Assembly (NCBI RefSeq): GCF_900157385.1
Contig: NZ_LT717698.1
Coordinates: forward strand, 45,312 to 109,311
Length of the DNA: 64,000 nt
Direction: 5' to 3'
Origin: Mycobacterium terramassiliense
Lineage (GTDB): Bacteria; Actinomycetota; Actinomycetes; Mycobacteriales; Mycobacteriaceae
Shown: piece by piece, positions 24,742 to 34,176 of the stretch
Layout: each line of letters opens with the position of its first letter
Position numbering within the stretch: the first letter of the stretch is position 1
Notes under the pieces: generated by a model
The model's database searches: none
Seen by the model: only the letters and a program-made list of their open reading frames with translations
Told to the model about the DNA's origin: nothing
Translations under genes and position numbers: made by a program

Positions 24742-25419
24742 ATGACCGCCGAGCGGATGGCTCGCTCCGAGAGGTCGACGGGCACCCGAGAGGCGATCTT
24801 GTCGGCCGCCGAGGTGCTGTTCGCCGAGCGTGGCATGTACGCGGTGTCCAACCGGCAGATCAGCGAGGCGGCCGGGCAAGGTAACAACGCCGCGGCTTGC
24901 TACCACTTCGGTACGAGGACCGACCTGCTCAGGGCCATCGAAAGCAAGCATCGCGAGCCGATCGAGGAACTGCGCGCGCAAATGCTCGCCGACGTGGGCG
25001 ATTCGACCGAGCTTCGGGATTGGGTGGGCACCTTGGTGCGCCCCCTCACCGATCACCTGGCCGCGCTGGGCACCCCGAGCTGGTACGCACGGTTTGCCGC
25101 CCAGGCGATGGCGGATCCCACCTATCGCCAGGTCGTCACCAAGGACGCGCTCACGTCGCCGCGGTTGGTGCAGACGATCGACGGGATCACCCGGTGCCTG
25201 CCCGAGCTGCCCAAGCGCGTGCGTTTCGAGCGAATCGTGATGGTCCGCAACCTCCTGATGCATACCTGCGCCGAGCACGAGGGCGCCCTGGCCGAACACG
25301 GGCCGCGGTCGCGGTCCAGCTGGCCGGTTGCCGGCGAGGGACTGATCGACGCGATCGTCGGTCTGTGGCGCGCGCCGGTCCATGTCGGCGCGGCAGATGA
25401 GAACCGAGGAGGACGATGA
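24742..25419 (+). CDS. TetR-family regulator of the P450 operon
   Basis: This 225-aa protein has an N-terminal helix-turn-helix (NRQISEAAGQGNNAAACYHF, about residues 37-56) preceded by TREAILSAAEVLFAERG. The ATG at 24742 was chosen; a GTG at 24727 and a TTG at 24703 are in frame, but the latter lies inside the palindromic operator. Its stop overlaps the P450 start by 4 nt (ATGA), so it is the first gene of the operon it most likely controls. Confidence 0.85.
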   Translation: MTAERMARSERSTGTREAILSAAEVLFAERGMYAVSNRQISEAAGQGNNAAACYHFGTRTDLLRAIESKHREPIEELRAQMLADVGDSTELRDWVGTLVRPLTDHLAALGTPSWYARFAAQAMADPTYRQVVTKDALTSPRLVQTIDGITRCLPELPKRVRFERIVMVRNLLMHTCAEHEGALAEHGPRSRSSWPVAGEGLIDAIVGLWRAPVHVGAADENRGGR

Positions 25420-26639
25420 CCGAGATCTCGACCGCCACCGATGTTCCCGATTTTCCGATGACGCGGGCGCCGGGTTGCCCCTTCGCGCCCCCGCCGGAGG
25501 CGTTGGCGCTCAACGCCGACAAGCAGCTGAGCCGGGTGCGGATCTGGGACGGCAGCACGCCCTGGCTGATCCACGGCTACGACGCGATACGGGCGTTGTT
25601 CACCGACTCGCGCACCAGCGTCGACGACCGCCTGCCGGGTTATCCGCACTGGAACGAAGGAATGGTCGCGACGGTCCACAAAAGGCCGCGCTCGGTGTTC
25701 ACGTCCGACGCCGAAGAGCACACCCGGTTCCGCCGGATGCTGTCCAAGCCGTTCACCTTCAAGCGCGTCGAAGGGCTGCGGCCGGCGGTGCAGAAAATCG
25801 CCGACGATCGCATCGACGCCCTGTTGGCCGGCCCCAACCCCGGCGACGTGGTGAGCACCGTTGCGCTGCCGGTCCCCTCGCTCGTCATCAGCCAACTGCT
25901 GGGCGTGCCCTACGAGGACGCGGATTTCTTCCAGGAACAGGCGCAACGCGGCACCGGGCGCTACGCGACCGAGGAGGACACCGCCCAGGGCGCCGCCTCG
26001 TTGGCGAAATACATCGCCAAGCTGATCCGCGCCAAGATGGAAGACCCCTCGGAGGACTTGGTGTCCGATCTGGCGGAGCGGGTCAACGCCGAAGAGCTCA
26101 GCGTGCGCGAGGCCACCCAGCTGGCCCTCGGCGTGCTGATCGCCGGGCACGAAACCACCGCGAACATGCTCAGCCTGAGCGTGGCGGCACTGCTCGAGCA
26201 CCCCGATCAGGCGGCGGTGCTGCGTGACGCCGAGGACCCGAAGACGGTCGCCACCGCGGTCGAGGAATTGATGCGCTACCTGAGCATCATCCAGACCGGC
26301 CAGCGTCGCATCGCCGTCGAGGACATCGAGGTCGGCGGGGAGACCATCCGGGCCGGCGAGGGCATCATCCTCGACGTCGCACCGGCGAACTGGGATCCCC
26401 GCCAGTTCCCCGACCCGGATCGGCTGGACTTGGGCCGCGAGGATGGCGCGCACGTCGGTTTCGGCTACGGCCGCCACCAATGCGTGGGTCAGCAACTGGC
26501 CCGGATGGAACTGCAGATCGTGCTGCCCACCCTGCTGCGCCGCGTCCCGACGCTGCGTCTGGCGGTCCCGCTCGAGGAGCTGCCGTTCAAACACGACTCG
26601 TTGGCGTACGGCGTCTACGAGCTTCCCGTCGCATGGTGA
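25416..26639 (+). CDS. Cytochrome P450
   Basis: This 407-aa P450 has the I-helix AGHETT (residues 243-248), E284-x-x-R287 and the haem loop [10 protein letters not shown] with the thiolate Cys356. Everything needed for activity is present. The overall pattern is closest to the CYP105-like soluble bacterial P450s. No ferredoxin gene is adjacent. It is coupled upstream to the TetR gene (ATGA) and downstream to an SDR gene (7-nt overlap), so hydroxylation followed by oxidation of the alcohol is the natural reading. Confidence 0.92.
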   Translation: MTEISTATDVPDFPMTRAPGCPFAPPPEALALNADKQLSRVRIWDGSTPWLIHGYDAIRALFTDSRTSVDDRLPGYPHWNEGMVATVHKRPRSVFTSDAEEHTRFRRMLSKPFTFKRVEGLRPAVQKIADDRIDALLAGPNPGDVVSTVALPVPSLVISQLLGVPYEDADFFQEQAQRGTGRYATEEDTAQGAASLAKYIAKLIRAKMEDPSEDLVSDLAERVNAEELSVREATQLALGVLIAGHETTANMLSLSVAALLEHPDQAAVLRDAEDPKTVATAVEELMRYLSIIQTGQRRIAVEDIEVGGETIRAGEGIILDVAPANWDPRQFPDPDRLDLGREDGAHVGFGYGRHQCVGQQLARMELQIVLPTLLRRVPTLRLAVPLEELPFKHDSLAYGVYELPVAW

Positions 26640-27580
26640 AGCCCGATCTGAGCCTCGAGGTGCCGGACCTGTCCGGCAGGTTCGCGGTCGTGACCGGAGC
26701 CAACAGCGGTCTGGGACTGGGTCTGGCGAAACGGCTGGCGGCCGCGGGCGCCGACGTCGTCCTCGCGATCCGCTGCCGGACGAAGGGCGAGGCCGCGATC
26801 GCCGAGATCCGCCGGCAGGCACCGGCGGCCAAGCTGGCCATCAGGCATCTGGACCTGTCGTCCCTGAAGAGCGTGGCGGCGTTCGCCGAGGAGCTGACGG
26901 CGGAGGGCCGCCCGATCGACATCCTGATCAACAACGCCGGCGTCATGACACCGCCAGAGCGCCAAGAAACACACGACGGCTTCGAATTGCAATTCGGCAC
27001 AAACCATCTGGGCCATTTCGCGCTGACCGGGCACCTGCTGCCCCTGCTGCGCGCGGCGACCTCCGCGCGCGTGGTCACCGTCAGCAGCATCGCCGCAACG
27101 CAGCGCGGCCTCGACTTCAACGATCCCAACGCGCAGCATGGCTACAGACCGATGCGCTCCTACGGCATGGCCAAGCTGGCGCAACTCATGTTCGCGGTCG
27201 AGTTGGATCGGCGCAGCCGCCTCGGCGGCTGGGGGGTGATGTCCAACGCCGCGCACCCGGGGTTGAGCAAGACCAATTTGTTGAGCGGCGCGTCCTACGG
27301 CCGAGACAAGCCGACGCTGCAGGCGCGGCTGACCAGGCTGACCTGGCGCCTGCTGCCCTTCATGTGGCTCGACGTCGACGAGGGCATCAAGCCGTCGCTG
27401 TACGCCGCGGTTTCGCACGGCGCCGAAGGTGGCAGGTATTACGGCCCGCGCGGCTTCTACGAAACCGCCGGGGGCGGAGTCACCTTCGCCGCGATCCCCA
27501 GCTTGGCGCGCAGCGCGGTGGACAGGGATCGCCTGTGGCAGCTTTCCGAACAGTCCACCGGGGTCAGGTACTCGCAATGA
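26633..27580 (+). CDS. Short-chain dehydrogenase/reductase (retinol-dehydrogenase-like)
   Basis: This 315-aa SDR has TGANSGLG (about residues 21-28), NNAG (about 101-104), a Ser in TVSSIA and Y-x3-K in SYGMAK. The insert [12 protein letters not shown] between Ser and Tyr and the length are typical of retinol-dehydrogenase/WW-domain-oxidoreductase-like SDRs. The ATG at 26633 overlaps the P450 stop; a GTG at 26636 is an alternative. It probably oxidises the P450 product. Confidence 0.88.
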   Translation: MVKPDLSLEVPDLSGRFAVVTGANSGLGLGLAKRLAAAGADVVLAIRCRTKGEAAIAEIRRQAPAAKLAIRHLDLSSLKSVAAFAEELTAEGRPIDILINNAGVMTPPERQETHDGFELQFGTNHLGHFALTGHLLPLLRAATSARVVTVSSIAATQRGLDFNDPNAQHGYRPMRSYGMAKLAQLMFAVELDRRSRLGGWGVMSNAAHPGLSKTNLLSGASYGRDKPTLQARLTRLTWRLLPFMWLDVDEGIKPSLYAAVSHGAEGGRYYGPRGFYETAGGGVTFAAIPSLARSAVDRDRLWQLSEQSTGVRYSQ

Positions 27581-27587
27581 AGGGACG

Positions 27588-28766
27588 ATGATGTCAGGTC
27601 AAGCCCGCACGCTGTACCCGGAGGGCGTGATCGGGGCGCCCAAGCACCGCCGCGGTCACGCCATGGACAACCCCGCGCCGGCAACGCGCCTGCCGGCCGG
27701 CACGGAGGTGTTCTCGGCCGATAACCACATCTCGGTGGCCGACGATATCTTCTACGAGCACTTCCCGGACGACCTGAAGGACTACGCGCCGCGGATCTGG
27801 TACGAGGACGGCGCCTACCTGCTCGGCCGTCCGGGACAATCGATGGTGGTCGGCGATTTCAGCGCCGTGCTCATGCAATACGACGACCTGGCCGGGGCGG
27901 TCTCCAACAACATCGACGCCCGCGTCCGCGAACTCGCCGAAGACGGGGTCGACAAGGAATTGGTGTTCCCCAACGCGGTGCTGGCCTTGTTCCACTATCC
28001 CGATAAGGACCTGCGCGAACGGATTCTACGCATCTACAACGAACACATCGCCGCGGTACAGGAGCGCTCGAACGGCCACTCCTATGGAGTCGGCCTGATC
28101 AACTGGTGGGACCCGCGCGGCGCCCGCCGCACCCTGGCCGAGCTGAAGTTGCTGGGGCTCAAGACTTTTCTGATGCCGTTGAACCCCGGCAACGACGACA
28201 GCGGACACGTCATCGACTACTCGAGCGCGGCGATGAGCGCCGTGTGGGACGAGGTCGAGGAGGCGGGCCTGCCGGTCACCCACCACATCGGCGAAAGCCA
28301 GCCCAAGTGCCCGAGCGAGGTCAACAGCGTGGCGGTCGCCATGATGGTCAACATCGACTCCTTCCGGGAGATGTTCTCCAAGTACATCTTCGGCGGCATC
28401 CTGGACCGGCATCCCTCGCTGCGCGTCGGCTGGTTCGAAGGCGGAATCGCCTGGGTGCCGCCGGCTCTGCAGGACGCCGAGCACGTGCTGGCCTCCTACC
28501 GGCACATGCTCACACAGCATCCCGAGCACGACATACGCTACTACTGGGACCAGCACATGTGCGCGTCGTTCATGGTCGACGGGCTGGGCCTCGCCCAAAT
28601 CGAGGAGATCGGAATCGACAAAGTGATGTGGTCATCGGATTACCCGCACAACGAAAGCACTTTCGGCTACTCGGAGCGGTCGCTGGCCGCGGTGGTCGAC
28701 GCCGTCGGCCCCGAGGACGCCGTCCGCGTCGTCAGCGGCAACGTCAAGGCGTTTCTGGGCGTTTAG
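27588..28766 (+). CDS. Amidohydrolase-2 (TIM-barrel) family hydrolase/decarboxylase
   Basis: This 392-aa protein has the PF04909 pattern: an N-terminal metal-site strand FSADNHISVADDIF (about residue 43), then PLNPGNDDSGHVIDYSSA, GWFEGGIAWVPPAL and VMWSSDYPHNESTF with the conserved Asp. Family members hydrolyse C-N or C-C bonds or decarboxylate aromatic acids. The start was placed at 27588 after AAGGGA. It lies 7 nt after the SDR gene and 1 nt before the M24 gene. It resembles the amidohydrolase at 50298 in fold, but the sequence differs widely. Confidence 0.88.
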   Translation: MMSGQARTLYPEGVIGAPKHRRGHAMDNPAPATRLPAGTEVFSADNHISVADDIFYEHFPDDLKDYAPRIWYEDGAYLLGRPGQSMVVGDFSAVLMQYDDLAGAVSNNIDARVRELAEDGVDKELVFPNAVLALFHYPDKDLRERILRIYNEHIAAVQERSNGHSYGVGLINWWDPRGARRTLAELKLLGLKTFLMPLNPGNDDSGHVIDYSSAAMSAVWDEVEEAGLPVTHHIGESQPKCPSEVNSVAVAMMVNIDSFREMFSKYIFGGILDRHPSLRVGWFEGGIAWVPPALQDAEHVLASYRHMLTQHPEHDIRYYWDQHMCASFMVDGLGLAQIEEIGIDKVMWSSDYPHNESTFGYSERSLAAVVDAVGPEDAVRVVSGNVKAFLGV

Positions 28767-28767
28767 G

Positions 28768-30012
28768 ATGACGAACTCACTCACCGCCCGCGGCTCGGTC
28801 TTCGACATTCCCGACGAGCCGAACTGGGAGCGCATGCGCGCCGAGACCGGCGCGCGCCTGCGGGCCGCGATGTCTGACCACGGCGTCGACGCGCTCATCC
28901 TGCTGATGAACGGATACGTCGGGTACGCGACGGGCACCAGCTGGCCGCTGCTCGACGCGGGCCTCTCGCACGTTGAGCGCCCGGTGGCCGTCGTGCTGGC
29001 CGACGACGAATACCCGCACCTGTTCCTGCCATTGGGTGGCGGGGCGTTCCCCGAATCATCCGGTCGACCGGTTCCCGAGGACCACCTGCACGGGCCGGTG
29101 TATCTCGAATTCGACCAGGGAGTGCGGGATTTCGCGCGCGAGCTGGCCAACCTGATCCCGCCGGGCGCGACCGTGGCCGTCGACGAGCTCACGGGCGCGA
29201 TGCGGCGGGCGGGCGACGCGCTGTTTCCCTCCGGCCCGCCATCGGACGCGGCGATCGTGCTCGGCGCGGCGCAGCTGGTTAAGACGCGCGACGAAATCTC
29301 CTGCCTGCGGCGCGCCTGCCGCATCACCGAGCGGGCCATGGCCGACGTGCAGACGGCATTGGCACCCGGCGTTCGGCAGATCGACCTGTCGGCCAGGCTG
29401 GTCCGGCGCGCCTTCGAGCTGGGCGCCACCACCAACATGCTCGAGGCCATCTGGCAGGTGATGCCCAGTTCCCGGGAAGCCGGGGTGTGGACCACGCACG
29501 GTGATCTCGCGTTGCCCTTGCTTCCCACCGCGCGGGAGCTGGCCGCGGGCGACGTGCTGTGGACCGACATCAGCATCAGCTACGCCGGATACTGCTCGGA
29601 CTTCGGGCGAACCTGGCTCGTCGGCGACAAGCCCTCGCCGCGGCAACAGGAGCAATTCCGCCGGTGGCGAGCCATCCTCGACGAAGTGCTCGCCGTGACC
29701 AAAGCCGGCGTCACGTCGGGGGATCTGGCGCGGGCGGCGATCGCCGCCAACGGCGGCCGCAAGCCGTGGCTACCGCACTTTTATCTCGGACACGGCATCG
29801 GCACCTACCCCGCCGAAGCCCCGATGATCGGAACGGATCTCGGCGAGGAATTCGACGACAACTTTGTCTTTCCACCCGGCATGGTGCTCGTGCTCGAACC
29901 GGTGGTGTGGGAGGACGGAACCGGCGGCTACCGCAGTGAGGAGATCGTGGTGATCACCGAAGACGGCTACACGCCGATCACCGACTACCCCTACTCCCCC
30001 TATGGCGACTGA
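28768..30012 (+). CDS. M24-family (creatinase/prolidase-fold) metallohydrolase, intact metal site
   Basis: This 414-aa protein has the creatinase N-domain and the pita-bread C-domain. All five metal ligands can be seen: two Asp in WTDISISYAGYCSDFGRTW, His in YLGHGIGT, Glu in VLEPVVWEDG and Glu in RSEEIVVIT. Relatives include Xaa-Pro peptidases, creatinase and ectoine hydrolase, so the substrate may be a small amide and not a peptide. It overlaps the following M24 gene by 11 nt, so the two products are probably made in fixed ratio. Confidence 0.9.
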   Translation: MTNSLTARGSVFDIPDEPNWERMRAETGARLRAAMSDHGVDALILLMNGYVGYATGTSWPLLDAGLSHVERPVAVVLADDEYPHLFLPLGGGAFPESSGRPVPEDHLHGPVYLEFDQGVRDFARELANLIPPGATVAVDELTGAMRRAGDALFPSGPPSDAAIVLGAAQLVKTRDEISCLRRACRITERAMADVQTALAPGVRQIDLSARLVRRAFELGATTNMLEAIWQVMPSSREAGVWTTHGDLALPLLPTARELAAGDVLWTDISISYAGYCSDFGRTWLVGDKPSPRQQEQFRRWRAILDEVLAVTKAGVTSGDLARAAIAANGGRKPWLPHFYLGHGIGTYPAEAPMIGTDLGEEFDDNFVFPPGMVLVLEPVVWEDGTGGYRSEEIVVITEDGYTPITDYPYSPYGD

Positions 30013-31111
30013 AGTTTTGCCCGACCCCCCGTCGTTGCGCACGGGGCGTCGCGAGCGGGCGCTGGCGCAAATGGAGGCGCACGACCTCGACATCCTGGTG
30101 CTGGGACGGCAGGCCAACATTCGCTACGTCACCGGCGCCCCGCAACTGTGGATAGCCGGGACGCGACCGTTCGGTCCGATGTGCGTCGTGGTGCGCGCCA
30201 CCGGGGCGATCTACCTCAACAGCACCGACGACGAGGGGGTCCCTGACGAGATCGGCCGCGATCACCTGTATGGCCTGGCCTGGAACCCGATGACCCTCGT
30301 CGAGGTGCTCAAGCACATCGACGGCGCCGCGACGGCGCGCCGCGTCGGAACGGATGCCATCACACCGACTTTCGCGGCGTTGCTGCCCGAGGCCTTCCCC
30401 CGCGCCGAACTCGTCGACGGCGAGCCGGCCATGCGAACCGCGCGCCGCGTCAAGACAGCCGATGAGATCGCAGCTATGGGCCCGGCGCTGCGCGTGGCGG
30501 ACAGGGGACTCGCCGCCGCCCTGGCGGAGTTGCGGCCGGGAGTGTCCGAGCGGACGCTGGCCGGGGCCGCGCTGGAGGCCATGGCCGCCGGCGGGGTGAG
30601 CACGCCGGCCACCCAGGACGTCGCCTGGGTGACTTCGCGGGAGCACCCGTGGCGGCGCTGCCACGGCGACGTTCGGGCCGGTGACCTGGTGGCGTTGGCC
30701 GTCGGCGCGCTAGCTGACGGGTATGTCGCCGAGGTGGCCAGGACTTTCCAGGTCGGCGACCCCGCGAACGGCGCGGCCCGGCAGCTCTTCGGGCGCTCGG
30801 AGGCGTTGTGCGACAAGATGATTGCCGCCTGCCGCCCCGGCGCGCCCACCGTCGGGCTGCTCGCCGCCTACGAGGCGGTCGGCGAGCCGCTCCCGCCCAT
30901 TCCCGTTGCGCACGGCTTGGGACTCGGTTTCGACCCACCCGTCGTGTCCGAAACACTCTCGGCCGCAGGCGAATTCGACCGGCTCGAAGCCGGGATGGTG
31001 CTGGCCGTCAGCGGCTACGTGTGGCAGGAGGGCATCGGCGGGGTGTTCCGCCGCGACACCGTCCACATCACCGACGGCGGCGCCGAGGTGCTGACCGGCG
31101 ATCCCAGCTGA
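30002..31111 (+). CDS. M24-family protein with degenerate metal site (likely pseudoenzyme)
   Basis: This 369-aa protein keeps the M24 fold signatures but not the chemistry. The two-Asp strand reads VALAVGALADGYVAEVARTF, so the first Asp is lost and the second is Glu. The Glu of the LEP motif is Ser in VLAVSGYVWQEG, and the last Glu is replaced in FRRDTVHIT. Only the His in VAHGLGLG remains. Its start lies inside the preceding active M24 gene. A role as a non-catalytic partner is likely; loss of function after duplication is the alternative. Confidence 0.85.
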   Translation: MATEVLPDPPSLRTGRRERALAQMEAHDLDILVLGRQANIRYVTGAPQLWIAGTRPFGPMCVVVRATGAIYLNSTDDEGVPDEIGRDHLYGLAWNPMTLVEVLKHIDGAATARRVGTDAITPTFAALLPEAFPRAELVDGEPAMRTARRVKTADEIAAMGPALRVADRGLAAALAELRPGVSERTLAGAALEAMAAGGVSTPATQDVAWVTSREHPWRRCHGDVRAGDLVALAVGALADGYVAEVARTFQVGDPANGAARQLFGRSEALCDKMIAACRPGAPTVGLLAAYEAVGEPLPPIPVAHGLGLGFDPPVVSETLSAAGEFDRLEAGMVLAVSGYVWQEGIGGVFRRDTVHITDGGAEVLTGDPS

Positions 31112-31113
31112 CA

Positions 31114-32499
31114 CTAGGACGCTGCCCGCTCTCTCTCGCCGTCTTCGTCGTCGTCTTCGTGGTGGAGGAGTTTTTCGGGGTGATGGAACGTGTTGGTTCT
31201 GGGTTGCCCGCGGTCCAGGTGGGGTGGGGGTATCCATTCGGTTTCGCCGCGGGCGTTGGTGCGGGTGGTCCAGCCTTGTTCGGCGAGTCGGTTGTCGGGG
31301 CCGCACGCCAGCGTTAGGTCGTCGATGTCGGTACGGCGGGTGGCCGCCCATCCCCGGATGTGGTGGACCTGGCTGTGGTAGGCGGGGGCGTCGCAGCCGG
31401 GCTTGGTGCAGCCGCGATCCCTCGCGTAGAGCACAATTCGCTGCGCGGGTGAGGCCAGCCGCTTGGTGTGATGCAGCGCCAGGGCCTTGCCGTTGTCGAA
31501 AATCGCCAGGTAGTGGTGGGCGTGGCCGGCCCAGCGGATCACATCGGAGATGGGGACCAGGGTGCCGCCGGCGGTGAGGGCTTTGCCGGCGGCGGCCTCC
31601 AACTCTTTGAGCGTTGTGGTCACCACGATCGACACCGGTAACCCATTGTGTTGGCCGAGCCGGCCCGAAGCGAACAGGCCGCGCAGGCCGGCCAGGAATC
31701 CGTCATGGTTGCGCTGGGCTTGGGATCGCCTGTCGCGCCGCACGGCGTCCTCGTCGGGCGCCTCATCGACCACGGGTGTCTCGTCTTCGGGATTGCAGGC
31801 CCCGGGGGCGGCCAGCTTGGCCAAACAGGCTTCGATGGCGGCGCGCAATTCCGGCGTCACCAGGCCGCTGATGCGCGACATCCCGTCGAATTGCTGCTCG
31901 CCCAGCGTGATGCCGCGCTGTCGGGCCCGCTCGGCGTCACTGAATTCCCCGTCGGGGTCGAGGCAGGCCATGATTCGCCTGGCGTATTTGGCCAACTCGT
32001 CGGGGCGGTATTCGCGGGCCTTCTCGGCCAGGTCTGCTTCGGCGGCTTGCCGGGTGAACAGGTCCACCTCGGTGGGCAGATGGGCGAAAAAGCTGCGGAT
32101 CACCTTCACATGGCCATCGCCGATCAACCCCTCACGCTGGCCGGCCGCGGTCGCGCTCAGTTGCGGCGCCAGCGGCTCACCGGTCAGCGAGCGGCGCTCG
32201 CCTAAATCTTCGGCTTCATCGACGCGCCGCCCCGCCTCGGCCCTGGTGATGCGCAACCGGTCGGCCAGCGCCGAGCGCAGGGTGCCGCCCAACTCTTCCT
32301 TGCTGGCCCGCGCCCCGAGTTCGTTGATCAACGCGTGCTCGGGTGTGCGCAGCCGGCGTGCCACGCGCTCCAGGTGCTCCAGGGCCCGTAACCGTTCCGG
32401 TGTGGTGAACACGTCAAAGGACAACGCGCACAGGCGCTCCGCATCGTGGTCGAGCGCGCGAAAGACCTCGACGATCTCCTCACGACTGCTCGTACCCAT
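31114..32499 (-). CDS. DUF222/HNH-endonuclease protein (13E12 repeat family)
   Basis: This 461-aa protein has an N-terminal DUF222 region (about residues 10-300). An HNH-type tail follows: [18 protein letters not shown] and [20 protein letters not shown]. The last HNH histidine position reads PDNR, so nuclease activity is uncertain. Many copies of this family are scattered in mycobacterial genomes. The ATG was chosen at 32499; a TAAAGT hexamer ends 7 nt before it, so the message is nearly leaderless. The C-terminal tail is rich in Asp/Glu. It is convergent with the M24 operon with 2 bp between stops. Confidence 0.88.
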   Translation of the reverse strand: MGTSSREEIVEVFRALDHDAERLCALSFDVFTTPERLRALEHLERVARRLRTPEHALINELGARASKEELGGTLRSALADRLRITRAEAGRRVDEAEDLGERRSLTGEPLAPQLSATAAGQREGLIGDGHVKVIRSFFAHLPTEVDLFTRQAAEADLAEKAREYRPDELAKYARRIMACLDPDGEFSDAERARQRGITLGEQQFDGMSRISGLVTPELRAAIEACLAKLAAPGACNPEDETPVVDEAPDEDAVRRDRRSQAQRNHDGFLAGLRGLFASGRLGQHNGLPVSIVVTTTLKELEAAAGKALTAGGTLVPISDVIRWAGHAHHYLAIFDNGKALALHHTKRLASPAQRIVLYARDRGCTKPGCDAPAYHSQVHHIRGWAATRRTDIDDLTLACGPDNRLAEQGWTTRTNARGETEWIPPPHLDRGQPRTNTFHHPEKLLHHEDDDEDGERERAAS

Positions 32500-32877
32500 G
32501 CCCCAAACTTTACGAACACCCACCGACAACAATGCCCGCTTTGTGACCACTGAAACAGCTGTGACACAAGGGATCTCCGAACTTCCGCGACTTACCGCGC
32601 CGCCGGCCGCATGGTGAGGCGATGTGCTGACCAAAGTTTCGGAATTGGGATCGGTAGCGAAGCAGACGGCAAGAATTTCGCAAGTGATCGGCCGTAGGTT
32701 TCGGCCTGACGTAGCGCAAGGAACCACGATGGACGATTCGCTGTTCGATCCAGCTCGGGCGAGCAGGACCTGGCGTGGACCCCAGTGGCAACAGCGTGTA
32801 CGTCACCGATCACGTCGGTTCCCGGGCGACCGGGGGCGGCCTCCCCTGGATGGGGGATGACGCGCAGGGATTCGGGC
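32500..32877. other. Intergenic region with possible NHL-repeat relic
   Basis: About 380 bases lie between the HNH gene start and the kinase-fold gene end. At the 32507-32512 end is the probable HNH-gene -10. At 32775-32897 the plus strand reads [17 protein letters not shown] and ends in GLKLPAG and a stop, which resembles the last blade of a PknD-type NHL propeller. The stop falls inside the next gene. Nothing upstream continues the propeller. Confidence 0.4.
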
Positions 32878-34176
32878 TCAAGCTGCCGGCGGGCTGACGG
32901 AACCGTCCTCGGCCAGGGCCTCATCGAGCAGGTTGCCGATGCCGTGCCGTTCCCAGAGGTTCAGCAGGTTGGACAGCATCTGCAGCGGCGCGCGCACGCT
33001 TTCGTCGTTCCTGACCCGCGGATCGGTGCGGCCTCCGGGGGCGGCGGCTCCAAATCGCTTGTGCACCAACGCCGGCACGTCCAGCAACCAGGCGACGCCC
33101 ATCACCGCCGCATAGAGCAGCGTGTGCCGGCGCAATCGGTCGGGATCGAGTCGCGGCCCGCCGCACCGCCGCGTTTCCGCGACGAACAGTTCGAGCAATT
33201 CGCCGAAATGACCGTCCCATAAGCCGGTTTCGGCGCCGGACATGGCCCCCCAGAGCGCCATGCCCATGTTCATCTGCCCGACGCATCCCCAGTCCAGCAG
33301 GCCGCAGCGCAGGGCGCCGCTGGCATCCCGCCAAAACCAGGCGTTGTCGACGTTGGCGTTCCAGTGGCACAGCGCGACGTAGTCAGCGTCGGCGGCCAGC
33401 TGTCGCATGATTGTGTGCTCGTGGCCTGCGACCCGCGGGACGTCTTCGCGCAAGCGCGCCAAGAACTCCGGTGAGCGGACGTTGGCGGGCACCAGCCCGG
33501 GCCGGGTTTCGACGAAGTGGAGGAGCTGGGCCAGGCGCCGCTCCGAGCTCGCGGCGTCGTGCGGGGCTCGTTTTCCCACGGTCGCGCCCTGCACGTTGAG
33601 CGGGAAATACGCGGCCAGCGCGCCCGGCAGGGATGCCGATCCGTAGCTGCCCGCGAGGCGGCCCAGCGCGGTCAGCAGAGCACGGTAGTGCTCGACGGGA
33701 TCGGGCATTTCGTAGTCGAGGCATTTGTGATATTGCCGCTCGATTCCGTCGCGGCCGAACGGGATTCGCTCGGTGATCAGGATGCCGGTCCCGCTTGGGC
33801 GATCGTAGTCGGCGAATTGCACGACGGGTACCGCGATAGGAAATCCGGGCATGCGCGACAGCGTGGCGAACCGGACCTCCGGCTCCATCTGGGTCTTGCC
33901 CCTGTCGCGTAGCGGATCCTCGAGGTCGCGGGAGAACTTGACGAACAGCTCGGTGTGCACGCCGGGCTGCGGCCTGCCGTATTCGACCGACAGGACGAGC
34001 TTGCGCCCGGTGCTGCCTCCGGCGACCTCGCGGCACTCGGTGATGCTCGTGACGGCGTTGTCGACCGAGAGCGCGCCGGACGCCCGGAAGGCCTCGGTGA
34101 GAAACCGCTCACCGCCGCCGCGTAGCGCCGCCGGGTCGGCCGGGATGGGAAGGCCGAACTGGGCGCCGGTCACCAT
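32878..34176 (-). CDS. Phosphotransferase-like (APH/choline-kinase fold) protein with altered catalytic loop
   Basis: This 432-aa protein has the kinase-like architecture. The metal-binding Asp is conserved in GLLDWGCVGQMNMGMAL (about residue 309). The catalytic loop, usually HGDxxxxN, reads HWNANVDN (about residue 283-290), so the catalytic Asp is replaced by Asn, although the second Asn is present. It overlaps the SDR stop (ATGGTGA). It is the last gene of the P450/CoA-transferase operon. It may be a real but divergent kinase or a pseudokinase. Confidence 0.8.
   Translation of the reverse strand: MVTGAQFGLPIPADPAALRGGGERFLTEAFRASGALSVDNAVTSITECREVAGGSTGRKLVLSVEYGRPQPGVHTELFVKFSRDLEDPLRDRGKTQMEPEVRFATLSRMPGFPIAVPVVQFADYDRPSGTGILITERIPFGRDGIERQYHKCLDYEMPDPVEHYRALLTALGRLAGSYGSASLPGALAAYFPLNVQGATVGKRAPHDAASSERRLAQLLHFVETRPGLVPANVRSPEFLARLREDVPRVAGHEHTIMRQLAADADYVALCHWNANVDNAWFWRDASGALRCGLLDWGCVGQMNMGMALWGAMSGAETGLWDGHFGELLELFVAETRRCGGPRLDPDRLRRHTLLYAAVMGVAWLLDVPALVHKRFGAAAPGGRTDPRVRNDESVRAPLQMLSNLLNLWERHGIGNLLDEALAEDGSVSPPAA

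Noticed and set aside
32624..32860. 79-codon plus-strand frame upstream of the kinase-fold gene
   Set aside because: No RBS or family motif. The only protein-like segment in this region is in another frame (the NHL-like fragment).
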